Assembly: GCA_030642525.1 (NCBI GenBank)
Contig: DAOWNO010000025.1
Span: 1-13,064 of the forward strand
DNA from: Candidatus Aegiribacteria sp.
Lineage (GTDB): Bacteria; Fermentibacterota; Fermentibacteria; Fermentibacterales; JCC-6
Reading direction: 5' to 3'
Length of the DNA stretch: 13,064 bases
The position numbers and the translations under genes were made by a program. The notes under the pieces are model-generated. The model made no database searches. It saw only the letters and a list, made by a program, of their open reading frames with translations, and was not told where the DNA came from. Below are positions 6,420-13,064 of this stretch, piece after piece. Numbering within the stretch: position 1 is the first letter of the stretch; the number at the start of each line of letters is the position of its first letter.

Positions 6420-7096
6420 TCCAGATCCTCCAGCAGCATTCCAGCAAATGTTCTTGCAGTTGCAGTATAGATTTCTCCTGTGTATACGGATTGCAGAACG
6501 GTCATTGCGGGTCCAAATCGATTCTGCTCGTAATGAATGAGTCCGAGAGCGATAATAGGTATCCCCTCTCCAGGGAAATTTTCAGCCAGGAATGAAGTAA
6601 TCATTTCAGCTTCTGAATAATCCCCTGTCTGCAACAGGGCAAAACTGAGATCAAGGGCGGAATAGTAACGCTCCCTTGATGTACTCGCTGATATCCAGGA
6701 TTCCCTGTAATACTGAGCCGCAAGTTCCGCATTCCCCCTGAACTGTGCCGCGAGCCCGGCGGCCCTTGCTGTGAGCCATTGATCGGCATTGAGAGAATCA
6801 AGAGAACCGCACGCGAATTCCGAAAGACCACAGCTCCAGGCTAATCTTGCGTACCAGTAGTCATAATAGAAGGTTTCAAGCGGATACAATTCAAGAATCA
6901 GAATCAGATTATACGCATGCCGGTTCTGACCCGCATAAAGAGCCTCCTCAAGAAATCTGCTCAGTATACGAACTTCTCCACTTGAATCGTTTTCTTCCTG
7001 ATAAGCAACTCCCGCTCCGACATATTCGCCCTTTATCTCCATGTCGGATCCGGATATCACCATAAGAGATATTGAAAAAATTAATTGAATCAACAT
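6416..7096 (-). CDS. Exported TPR-repeat protein, function unknown
   Basis: A 226-residue protein that I cannot assign to a named family. It begins with a hydrophobic stretch MLIQLIFSISLMVISG, a probable signal peptide or N-terminal anchor with little positive charge. Helical repeats typical of TPR/Sel1-like scaffolds follow: SRFLEEALYAGQNRHAYNLI, AAGLAAQFRGNAELAAQYYR, SALDLSFALLQTGDYSEAEM and ALGLIHYEQNRFGPAMTVLQ. These carry the small-residue and Tyr/Ala pattern of TPR helices and fill most of the mature protein. Such proteins usually act as protein-protein adaptors in the periplasm or at the membrane. The start ATG is 4 nt past the pgsA stop, with GGAG in the end of pgsA 7 nt upstream. Its own stop overlaps the next start (ATGA), indicating coupling to the GT9-like gene. 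The position suggests an envelope role, but no specific function can be seen. Confidence 0.7.
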   Translation of the reverse strand: MLIQLIFSISLMVISGSDMEIKGEYVGAGVAYQEENDSSGEVRILSRFLEEALYAGQNRHAYNLILILELYPLETFYYDYWYARLAWSCGLSEFACGSLDSLNADQWLTARAAGLAAQFRGNAELAAQYYRESWISASTSRERYYSALDLSFALLQTGDYSEAEMITSFLAENFPGEGIPIIALGLIHYEQNRFGPAMTVLQSVYTGEIYTATARTFAGMLLEDLE

Positions 7097-7100
7097 ATGC

Positions 7101-7703
7101 TTACTCCAGAATCCGCGAAAGCATTCTCTTAAGCAATCGGAGATAACTCAGGAAACCTGCCAGGGCTGATAGAAGAGCTATTATGGTCAATGGCCAGTGC
7201 AGAGATATAAATATGTGTTTATCCGGGAAAGCCAGTTTGCCTGACGAAACGATCAGGAGAAGATAGCTGAAAAGAACCGCCAGGCGTTCTCCCGTTGTTA
7301 TAGTTACAATCGGAACGAGAATGCTCCAGGATATTACCGAAAGAGCCAGAAGCATCAGGAGATGGTAACCCGCAAGAATGCTGGCGCTTACAGTATCAAT
7401 AGCTCCAAGAGAATAAGAAAGTGAAAAGAGAGCTATAGAGAGAAATATCTTGTCAGCAATGAAATCCATAACCTTGCCTGGATATGAGGTCTGTTTCAGC
7501 CTTCTTGCTACCCAGCCGTCGAGATAATCAGATGCGCTGCAGGCCAGTATTATCCAGAAAAGGAGTTTCGTGTTATGAGAGCGATAGATAACCAGGAATA
7601 TTGCCGGAACACCAAGCAGACGAATCCACGTAATTGAAGCAGGTATAACGGGGAGTTTTTTTGAGATATCACTGGTTATCCGCTGTATTTCATGTTTTAG
7701 CAT
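7101..7703 (-). CDS. pgsA: CDP-alcohol phosphatidyltransferase, probably phosphatidylglycerophosphate synthase
   Basis: A 200-residue integral membrane enzyme that moves a phosphatidyl group from CDP-diacylglycerol to an alcohol, most likely glycerol-3-phosphate, for phosphatidylglycerol synthesis. The family signature D-x2-D-G-x2-A-R-x8-G-x3-D-x3-D is complete: D59, D62-G63, A66-R67, G76, D80 and D84. About six hydrophobic segments are visible, the first at about 20-40 and the last at about 170-190. The length suits PgsA-type enzymes. The conserved segment does not by itself separate PgsA from cardiolipin or phosphatidylinositol-phosphate synthases of the same fold, so the substrate is an inference. 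The ribosome binding site before the ATG at 7703 is poor. The upstream secreted-protein gene ends 41 nt away, and the TPR gene follows after 4 nt. Confidence 0.85.
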   Translation of the reverse strand: MLKHEIQRITSDISKKLPVIPASITWIRLLGVPAIFLVIYRSHNTKLLFWIILACSASDYLDGWVARRLKQTSYPGKVMDFIADKIFLSIALFSLSYSLGAIDTVSASILAGYHLLMLLALSVISWSILVPIVTITTGERLAVLFSYLLLIVSSGKLAFPDKHIFISLHWPLTIIALLSALAGFLSYLRLLKRMLSRILE

Positions 7704-7744
7704 GACAGGGTATTTCCACTGGTTCCTGGACTTAGAATTACTGA

Positions 7745-8440
7745 TTATCTGTAACCGCCTTCAGCATTTCCTGATTTAAACAGACTGTCAAGCGCATTCA
7801 TACCTATCCAGCTCTCCTCCCAGGAAAAAGAGGATGAGAAAAAGATTCCTGACAAACGCTCAAGATCTGAGGGCCCTATAAACGCATCAGAATGAAAGTT
7901 CCCGTCAGGTGATGTATGCATCCAGCCCTTTGACAGCACAGTGGCAATAGCTGATCCGTAATCATCATTCTGCAGATCATGTGGAATACCAACTTCATTC
8001 GAGTTTGCACCGTATAGTTGGAATCGACCGTACCAGGAGAGGGCAATTCCCAGATCTCTCCTTGTCACAGGAATAATACTTCCCCTTCCCTCCATCCAGA
8101 TTTCTGCTTCAACAATTCTTCCCCTGCTGACAAGAAGACAGATCATAGGAATAAATGCCTTTCTATTGCCATTTTTCAGCTGAGTCTTAAGCATTCTTTC
8201 GGAATACTGATTCCAGTGTATACTCTCCTCAGACTGGATATGGAATCCGGATGCATCAAGCCAGAAGTTCCGCTGATCCTGAATTGAAGCAAATGATGTC
8301 GAAACGGCAAACAGGACAATTACAAGAGTAATAATGGAGCGGGTAACGGGGATCGAACCCGCGACATTCAGCTTGGGAAGCTGACACTCTGCCAACTGAG
8401 TTATACCCGCTCTGAAACGATTATTTGAACAGATTTTCAA
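7745..8440 (-). CDS. Secreted protein of unknown function whose frame runs through tRNA-Gly
   Basis: I do not recognise this 231-residue protein. The frame opens at a TTG (8440) placed 3 nt after a perfect GGAGGT, then passes through the entire tRNA-Gly as residues 11-35. Directly afterwards comes a hydrophobic core and cleavage-like end IITLVIVLFAVSTSFA-S (36-52), which looks like a real signal peptide. The mature part is soluble. Near residues 165-190 it has GWMHTSPDGNFHSDAFIGPS followed by DLERL, reminiscent of an S-layer-homology unit (G-W-M ... P-D-G-x-F-x-x-D ... D-L), but only one such unit is present. No ATG or GTG lies between the tRNA and the signal peptide. The alternatives are an ATT start at 8335, translation from the TTG on unprocessed transcript, or a recently disrupted gene. 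The protein body is probably real; the start is uncertain. Confidence 0.6.
   Translation of the reverse strand: MKICSNNRFRAGITQLAECQLPKLNVAGSIPVTRSIITLVIVLFAVSTSFASIQDQRNFWLDASGFHIQSEESIHWNQYSERMLKTQLKNGNRKAFIPMICLLVSRGRIVEAEIWMEGRGSIIPVTRRDLGIALSWYGRFQLYGANSNEVGIPHDLQNDDYGSAIATVLSKGWMHTSPDGNFHSDAFIGPSDLERLSGIFFSSSFSWEESWIGMNALDSLFKSGNAEGGYR
8335..8410 (-). tRNA. tRNA-Gly (anticodon CCC)
   Basis: A complete 76-nt cloverleaf including an encoded 3' CCA. The acceptor stem GCGGGTA pairs with TACCCGC. The D arm is ACTC/GAGT with loop AGTTGGCA. The anticodon stem TCAGC/GCTGA encloses the loop TTCCCAA, placing CCC at 8377-8375. The variable loop is ATGTC, and the T arm GCGGG/CCCGT (one G-T pair) has the loop TTCGATC. 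The discriminator is T, usual for bacterial tRNA-Gly. It lies 52 nt after the dapF stop and has no obvious promoter of its own, so it may be cut from the operon transcript. Its last base is also the first base of the codon that opens the downstream signal peptide. Confidence 0.97.
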
Positions 8441-8443
8441 GTT

Positions 8444-8449
8444 ACCTCC
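8444..8449 (-). promoter_or_regulatory. Perfect Shine-Dalgarno in front of a TTG codon, upstream of the tRNA
   Basis: GGAGGT (8449-8444 on the minus strand) stands 3 nt before TTG-AAA-ATC (8440). Counted from GGAGG the spacing is 4 nt, a little short but usable. It lies between dapF and tRNA-Gly, where only the reading frame through the tRNA can use it. It is the reason for preferring 8440 as the start of the secreted protein. Confidence 0.5.
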
Positions 8450-8462
8450 ATTGTTCCTGCGA

Positions 8463-9269
8463 TCAAAGATTCAGAAGAACAGCTGAATAGACAGGTCTTG
8501 CCTCACCCTCAAGCCACCAGCCGTCTCCACTATGACCAACTGTAAGAATCTGTCCGCTCTTTACCTGAACCTGGACCGGCGTTTTCTGATCATAAAGCTC
8601 ATTCGTGCAAATGACAGAGGCGACTGCTCCTGTTCCGCAGGCAAGGGTTTCTCGTTCGACACCCCTCTCCCATGTCCGTATCATGATCCTTGAATCGCCG
8701 AGAATGCAAACATAATTCACATTAGCTCCGGCAGCACCGAATATCTCATTACTCCTTATCAAAGGTGCTTGTTCAAGGAAACAATCGAAGTCATCTTTAT
8801 CGATAAATACCACTGCATGCGGAACACCGGTATCCAGAAATGATATCAGTATTCTTTTCTTCGGCAGTTCAAGCGGTTTATTGAGAAAATGGATATTCGG
8901 GGCAGTCATCCAGATTCTTGCAGTGTTTGAAGCTGTTATTTCAGCTTTATGAATTCCAACGTCGCTTCTGAATGAAAATACACCGCTGTCCGGAACGATA
9001 CCCTGCAGGACAGCATACATCGCAATGCACCTGCCTCCGTTCCCGCACATCCTCGCCGGATTTCCATCGTTGTTGTAGTACTTCATTTTGAATGGATATT
9101 CCGGATCGGATTTCATTTCAATCAGTCCATCAGCTCCTGCAGACAACCCTCTTTGACATACGGTTCGAATGAAATCAGTACTTATTATGTGATCAAGGGA
9201 AGAATCCATATTATTAAACATTATAAAATCATTTCCGGCGCCGCTCATCTTTACGAATTCAAGCTTCAT
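8463..9269 (-). CDS. dapF: Diaminopimelate epimerase
   Basis: This 268-residue enzyme converts LL- to meso-diaminopimelate in the cytoplasm, the last precursor step before lysine and the DAP residue of peptidoglycan. The two catalytic cysteines of the cofactor-independent epimerase are present: C75 in PARMCGNGGRC and C211 in LACGTGAVA. The N-terminal KMSGAGNDF (7-15), the substrate loop TGVPHAVVF (147-155) and ERGVERET (201-208) are also typical. Length and both halves of the pseudo-symmetric fold look complete. The start ATG overlaps the stop of the upstream membrane-protein gene (ATGA), and GAGG lies 7 nt before it inside that gene, so translation is probably coupled. A DAP-type peptidoglycan agrees with the Gram-negative picture. 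Confidence 0.96.
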   Translation of the reverse strand: MKLEFVKMSGAGNDFIMFNNMDSSLDHIISTDFIRTVCQRGLSAGADGLIEMKSDPEYPFKMKYYNNDGNPARMCGNGGRCIAMYAVLQGIVPDSGVFSFRSDVGIHKAEITASNTARIWMTAPNIHFLNKPLELPKKRILISFLDTGVPHAVVFIDKDDFDCFLEQAPLIRSNEIFGAAGANVNYVCILGDSRIMIRTWERGVERETLACGTGAVASVICTNELYDQKTPVQVQVKSGQILTVGHSGDGWWLEGEARPVYSAVLLNL

Positions 9270-11461
9270 GATCGAACCTCGTTCAGAAGCATCTGCATCT
9301 CCTCCGCGGCTTCCATGTTACCAGGATCTTCCTCCAGAAGCATAGTATACTCACATATTGCATCCGAATATCTGGCGCTGGAAACATATAATCTTGCCAG
9401 AAGCAATCTCAATTCCGATATGGAACCACACCAGTACATAAATGTCTCAATATCCTCAGCAAGATAATCAAGGTTGTAGTTACCCTGAATATACATTTGA
9501 ATCAGGTCATTAAGCATCATATGTGTCACATCCTGCGGTCCTCCGCTGGATACGCCAAGAAGAAGAGCAGCTGAAAGCATGTTCGGATCGTTTTTCTCAA
9601 GACCTGTATCGGCAAGGTAACCGGATGCCGACCTCGGGTCTGCGAGAATAGCCCTTGCGGCATCATAGTTGTCGTAACAGTGAGAATATCGTTTCTCAAA
9701 CAGGAATTCCCTATGGTAAATATCCTCAATTCCTCCAATTCTGAATATTCGGAGAGAAGGACCCTGAAAAACAATTGAGAATGAATCAAGTGCGGAAGGA
9801 TCGTAATGCATTTCAAGAGCAACCGCATCGGGAGGAATATCAGTCAATCCAGCCAGATAACACAATCCTGCGTAACTTCTATCAAGGAGGAAATCCGCCT
9901 GATATACCACGAGATCACATTCTTTCTCCTTCATGAAAGAGAGAAGACTGTCTTCAGGCTGAAATATCAATTCAGCAAATCTGATTATCGTATCCCTGTT
10001 TTCCTCACTTTCAAAAAATGTATGAGTAACAACAGGATGTTCCGCATAGGCTGATATCAAACCCGATATATGCCAGAAACTGAGAAATGCTTCTCCGGCC
10101 ACCGATTTTCTTTCAATCCAGAGTATCATTTCATCCACTTCGTTATCGCTTAGGAGTGATGCGGTGTTTCTGAATTCAAAACCGGTGGATGACAGAGCCT
10201 CAGCGATACTTGCCGGGAAAATCGATTGAGTGATAATCAGCGCGACCACGGGTATGATTGCCCAGGTTTTCTTCAGTGATTCCGCAATGACGGGTATCAG
10301 TGCGACTGCGAGCAGGATATGAAGGCGGTCAAAGAAGAGATATCCGGCAAATGATAAAAGCAGGAACCAGAAAAGGAGTGTATTTCTTTTATTTCTGAAA
10401 AACGAAGGTATTCCCGGTATTGCTGCTATTAAGGGAATCCCGAACAGGAAAAGGAACTGAGCTGGTGTTGGCGTTGTATATCCGGAAACCCAGAATAGTC
10501 TCGCATCGGGTGAAAGCAGAGACGGATCTGATGGATGAGCGAACGCGAAACGGAGTTTTGCCATAATCACAGCTCCGACATGTCCGGTTGAACCTGACCC
10601 GAACAGAACAGATGTCAGGGCAATAGCTGAAGCGGACCAGAACAGCCATTTTTTCCCTGATGAGGGGACTATGAGAAAAAGGGCAATTATGGTGGCAGGA
10701 CTTATCCATGCGGCATCATGCCTCATATGAGTGAGAAGAATTGCAGCTGATATCTGTGCAAGCGCAAGAGATATCCTCAGCTTACGCGGAACCTGACCCG
10801 TACTGCATTCTTTCCAGAGAATGTAAAGAAGGAGAAAAAAGGAGATAAAAGCAGTAACTTTCCATGCGGCAAGAGCAAGAAACAGAATCACTCCAGGAGC
10901 TATGCAGGCAGGACATACTTTCCCACAGGCCTCATTCTTTTTTGAAAGTGCTCTCTCGGTAAGCCATCCCAGAATAATTATCAGCGGAAGCGCTACTGTT
11001 TCTCTGTAGAATGATTCGCCTCTGGTTCTGAGTAGAGCCGGCAGCAGAAAAGCGTAAAGCGAGGAGCCCGCAAGTGCATACGGGATAGTATAATCAGCAG
11101 CGCGGAGCCAGAAGTATAAAGCCGGTATCGTCAGAAGAGGAAACAGGAGACAGAATAAGCGCAGAAAGCTGTTGAAATCACCACCTGTTATTCTATGAAG
11201 GCCTCCTGCCAGGTATTCCTCGAAAATTGAATTCTCCGATGTTGTCATCCCTTCAGGGTACATGACAAGCATATCATTAGAAGGTATCGAAAGTCCCTCG
11301 GAAATCATCATCGCATACCTGTACGACTGGGTTGTCTCACCCTGCATTCTCGAAGGAGGAGGCATTATGCTGTCTGAAAACCAGATTCTGAAGACCATTC
11401 CGCCTGCGACTGCAAGCACAAGTAATAGAAAAACGGGTATGAAAAATTTATTAACCCGCAT
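9266..11461 (-). CDS. STT3/oligosaccharyltransferase-like GT-C membrane protein with C-terminal TPR
   Basis: A 731-residue protein with about 11-13 transmembrane helices in residues 7-415, then a soluble domain (about 435-580) and a TPR-like tail (about 683-725, LARLYVSSARYSDAICEYTM). The order of landmarks resembles STT3/PglB oligosaccharyltransferases: a first external loop with SYRYAMMISEG and a 'YPEGM' turn, RTRGESFYRETVALPL (145-160) where PglB has its second acidic motif, SGYTTPTPAQF (326-336) in the long external loop position, and SFWHISGLISAYAEHPVVTH (461-480) where WWDYG and the following conserved strand occur. The key acidic residues and WWDYG itself are not conserved. It may be a divergent OST, another GT-C transferase using polyprenyl-linked sugars, or an inactive relative. 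A GGTGA precedes the ATG at 11461, and 61 nt separate it from mglA. The fold class is fairly secure; the substrate is unknown. Confidence 0.6.
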   Translation of the reverse strand: MRVNKFFIPVFLLLVLAVAGGMVFRIWFSDSIMPPPSRMQGETTQSYRYAMMISEGLSIPSNDMLVMYPEGMTTSENSIFEEYLAGGLHRITGGDFNSFLRLFCLLFPLLTIPALYFWLRAADYTIPYALAGSSLYAFLLPALLRTRGESFYRETVALPLIIILGWLTERALSKKNEACGKVCPACIAPGVILFLALAAWKVTAFISFFLLLYILWKECSTGQVPRKLRISLALAQISAAILLTHMRHDAAWISPATIIALFLIVPSSGKKWLFWSASAIALTSVLFGSGSTGHVGAVIMAKLRFAFAHPSDPSLLSPDARLFWVSGYTTPTPAQFLFLFGIPLIAAIPGIPSFFRNKRNTLLFWFLLLSFAGYLFFDRLHILLAVALIPVIAESLKKTWAIIPVVALIITQSIFPASIAEALSSTGFEFRNTASLLSDNEVDEMILWIERKSVAGEAFLSFWHISGLISAYAEHPVVTHTFFESEENRDTIIRFAELIFQPEDSLLSFMKEKECDLVVYQADFLLDRSYAGLCYLAGLTDIPPDAVALEMHYDPSALDSFSIVFQGPSLRIFRIGGIEDIYHREFLFEKRYSHCYDNYDAARAILADPRSASGYLADTGLEKNDPNMLSAALLLGVSSGGPQDVTHMMLNDLIQMYIQGNYNLDYLAEDIETFMYWCGSISELRLLLARLYVSSARYSDAICEYTMLLEEDPGNMEAAEEMQMLLNEVRS

Positions 11462-11522
11462 ATTTCACCAGTATCTCATTGAGTTTTCCGGAAGTATCCG
11501 GTTAAATACTGATTACTCAGGT

Positions 11523-12104
11523 TCAGGAGAGCTGTTCCAGGTGCTGTTTGGCGATAACAGCAGAGATTAGCTTAAGCGTTTCCACTGGTCCTGATCCACC
11601 TATAGCAACAGATTCAACTGTTGCCCAGTTATGCCGATTCAACTGTTTTTCAAGTTCATCCAGGGAGGCAATAGATGGAAGATCACGTTTATTGAACTGC
11701 AATATTGTGGGCATATTTTCCAGATCCATGCCATATGATTTGAGATTGTTTTCCAGATCTTCAATACTGTCAAGATTTGCATCCAGTCGTTCAGTCTGAC
11801 TGTCAGCAACAAAAACAACACCATCAACTCCGTCGAGTATTACCCGCCTGCTGAGTGAATAGTAGGCCTGACCCGGAACTGAATATAGATGAAGTCTTAT
11901 TCGATCATTTCCAATGGTTGCGAAATTGATCGGAAGGAAATCAAAAAAGACCGTTCTTTCCCCGCGTGTGCATAGTGTAACCAGACGTCCTCTATACTCG
12001 GGAGTGATAATATCACGAATTCTTCTCAGATTCGTTGTTTTCCCTGATAGCCCCGGTCCGTAGTATACGATTTTGTATGCAACTTCATTGACTGATCGAT
12101 GCAT
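11523..12104 (-). CDS. mglA: MglA-type small Ras-like GTPase
   Basis: This 193-residue GTPase belongs to the MglA group, which sets cell polarity and controls motility machinery in Myxococcus and has relatives in many non-motile phyla. The opening EVAYKIVYYGPGLSGKTTNL (7-26) contains the MglA-type P-loop GPGLSGKT (16-23). The switch I region has T51 followed by FFDFLP, switch II is SVPGQ (75-79), and the guanine motif NKRD is at 138-141. All nucleotide-binding motifs look intact, so GTP hydrolysis is plausible. The PGQ glutamine is present. The usual GAP partner MglB (roadblock/LC7) is not in this window. GAGAGG lies about 11 nt before the ATG, and hslU ends 29 nt upstream. The symbol marks the family; a role in motility is not shown here. 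Confidence 0.88.
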   Translation of the reverse strand: MHRSVNEVAYKIVYYGPGLSGKTTNLRRIRDIITPEYRGRLVTLCTRGERTVFFDFLPINFATIGNDRIRLHLYSVPGQAYYSLSRRVILDGVDGVVFVADSQTERLDANLDSIEDLENNLKSYGMDLENMPTILQFNKRDLPSIASLDELEKQLNRHNWATVESVAIGGSGPVETLKLISAVIAKQHLEQLS

Positions 12105-12133
12105 ATTATAATATCAGCCTCTCTACTTTAAAG

Positions 12134-13064
12134 TTAGAGTATATAATTACCATCTTCTCTTCGATCAGCAAGGTCTGCAAGAATGGAAGTTGCAGCCTTA
12201 ACGGTAATCCTTACTTTCCCCTGAACGAGGTCAGGCGCTCCGAACAACTGTTCATCAAGAAGGTAACTAAGTACAGGCCTTAACCTTCTAGCTCCAATAT
12301 CTTCCGTTTCCTCGTTAAGATAATTAGCTGTTTTTGCAACTATTGCGGCTGCTTTTCTATTCAATTGAATTGAGACTCCATCCGCTTCAAGTAGCGCGGT
12401 GTACTGACTCAGGAGAGAATTTTCCGGTTCTATCAGAATTCTTAGAAGATCTTCCTCGGAAAGGGGGTTCAGTGTAACCCTCATCGGAAATCTGCCCTGC
12501 AGTTCAGGAATCAGATCCGAAGGGCTGGACCCGTGAAATGCTCCGGCAGCTATGAAAAGTATATGATCTGTTTTAACAGGCCCCCACCTTGTCTGAACAT
12601 TGCATCCTTCAACTATGGGAAGAAGATCCCGCTGAACTCCCATTCTTGAAACATCAGGTCCTTTACTCTCATTGAAACCTATTATTTTATCTATTTCCTC
12701 AATGAAAATAATTCCCTCTTCCTGTGCCAGTTGAAGCCCCTTCTCAACATGACCGCTCCCCTCAAGGAGTCTTTTCATTTCATCTTCCTGCAGTCTTGGA
12801 CGAGCCTTGGATATCGGTAGTTTTTTCCGTCTTCTTCTTGTGCCGATCATTTTGTTCATGAGGTTTTTCAGATTCTCACCTGCGGGATTATCGAAACCCG
12901 CGCCGGGCATTATAGGAAATATTTCCATATGCGGTGTATTATCGGAAAGGATGAGTTCAATTTCAGTATCCTCCAGAATATCTTTTTCAAGCATACTCTT
13001 CAGTTCGCTGGCCGTTCTTGAACTGTAACCTGTTTTCTGAAGGCTTTCTATCAGTTTCTCTTTA
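12134..13064 (-). CDS. hslU: HslU, ATPase subunit of the HslVU protease (5' end missing)
   Basis: The frame stays open to the window edge. Its first visible residues are KEKLIESLQKTGYSSRTASE, followed by LKS and an internal Met (12994), so the true start and Walker A lie outside. It unfolds substrates for the HslV peptidase in the cytoplasm. Visible parts are the I-domain (DTEIELIL, PGAGFDNPAGENLKNLM and a basic RRRRKK), Walker B as IIFIEEIDKI, SKGPDVSRMGVQRDLLPIVE, the sensor/arginine segment LIPELQGRFPMRVTLNPL and EDIGARRLRPVLSYLLDE. The C-terminus DGNYIL resembles the ...FIL tail that docks into HslV. Two positions differ from the family as I remember it: Walker B Asp is Glu (FIDEIDKI to FIEEIDKI), and VSREGVQRD has become VSRMGVQRD. 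hslV would be expected just upstream. Confidence 0.93.
   Translation of the reverse strand, partial: KEKLIESLQKTGYSSRTASELKSMLEKDILEDTEIELILSDNTPHMEIFPIMPGAGFDNPAGENLKNLMNKMIGTRRRRKKLPISKARPRLQEDEMKRLLEGSGHVEKGLQLAQEEGIIFIEEIDKIIGFNESKGPDVSRMGVQRDLLPIVEGCNVQTRWGPVKTDHILFIAAGAFHGSSPSDLIPELQGRFPMRVTLNPLSEEDLLRILIEPENSLLSQYTALLEADGVSIQLNRKAAAIVAKTANYLNEETEDIGARRLRPVLSYLLDEQLFGAPDLVQGKVRITVKAATSILADLADRREDGNYIL

Noticed and set aside
12119..12140. Near-palindrome CTCTACTTTAAAGTTAGAG between hslU and mglA
   Set aside because: The pairing is short and AT-rich with an unpaired base, overlaps the hslU stop codon, and has no T tract. It could be chance.
1..13064. CRISPR array, insertion sequence or phage module
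   Set aside because: No regularly spaced repeats, transposase motifs, integrase or phage structural genes were seen on either strand.

Overview
The window looks like a chromosomal segment of a Gram-negative bacterium, probably from the FCB side of the tree (Fermentibacterota, Latescibacterota and similar lineages). The reasons are inferential: LPS heptosyltransferase and DAP-pathway genes, an MglA-type GTPase, the HslU protease ATPase, and a decayed FlgD-like/type IX-like C-terminal sorting domain (VKLSVYDLTGRLV). No marker gene here fixes the phylum.

Region 1 (1-1892) is accessory and disturbed. It holds a 5'-truncated fragment of a fused TRAP-transporter permease on the minus strand (1-236). 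A decayed remnant of a secreted protein's C-terminus lies on the plus strand (about 340-627). Next come a perfect 12-bp hairpin and an intact, more AT-rich HigB/HigA-type toxin-antitoxin pair (727-1504, minus). The pair has a near-consensus promoter overlapped by two tandem inverted-repeat operators. About 320 bp without genes and a 19-nt inverted repeat separate it from polA.

Region 2 (1893-13064) is entirely minus strand, tightly packed and mostly housekeeping or envelope related. In transcription order it reads: hslU (5' end off the window), an mglA-like GTPase, a large STT3-like GT-C membrane protein with a TPR tail, dapF, tRNA-Gly(CCC), a secreted protein of unknown function whose reading frame runs through the tRNA, a pgsA-type CDP-alcohol phosphatidyltransferase, an exported TPR protein, a divergent GT9 protein, a waaF-like heptosyltransferase (TTG start), and polA. 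Many junctions overlap (ATGA) or are separated by 1-5 nt, so most of this is probably one or two long operons. Its theme is building the envelope: peptidoglycan precursor (DapF), phospholipid head group (PgsA), LPS core sugars (WaaF and GT9-like) and a possible protein or surface glycosyl transfer step (STT3-like).

The most unusual points are: (i) a strong Shine-Dalgarno and TTG start just upstream of tRNA-Gly, in frame through the whole tRNA into a signal peptide that has no other canonical start; (ii) the STT3-like protein, in which the residues normally used for metal and acceptor binding appear replaced; (iii) a divergent GT9 paralogue directly preceding waaF; (iv) a 9-G homopolymer inside polA; (v) the promoter and operator architecture of the toxin-antitoxin pair beside decayed genes. 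I did not find a clearly new multi-gene defence or mobile system.
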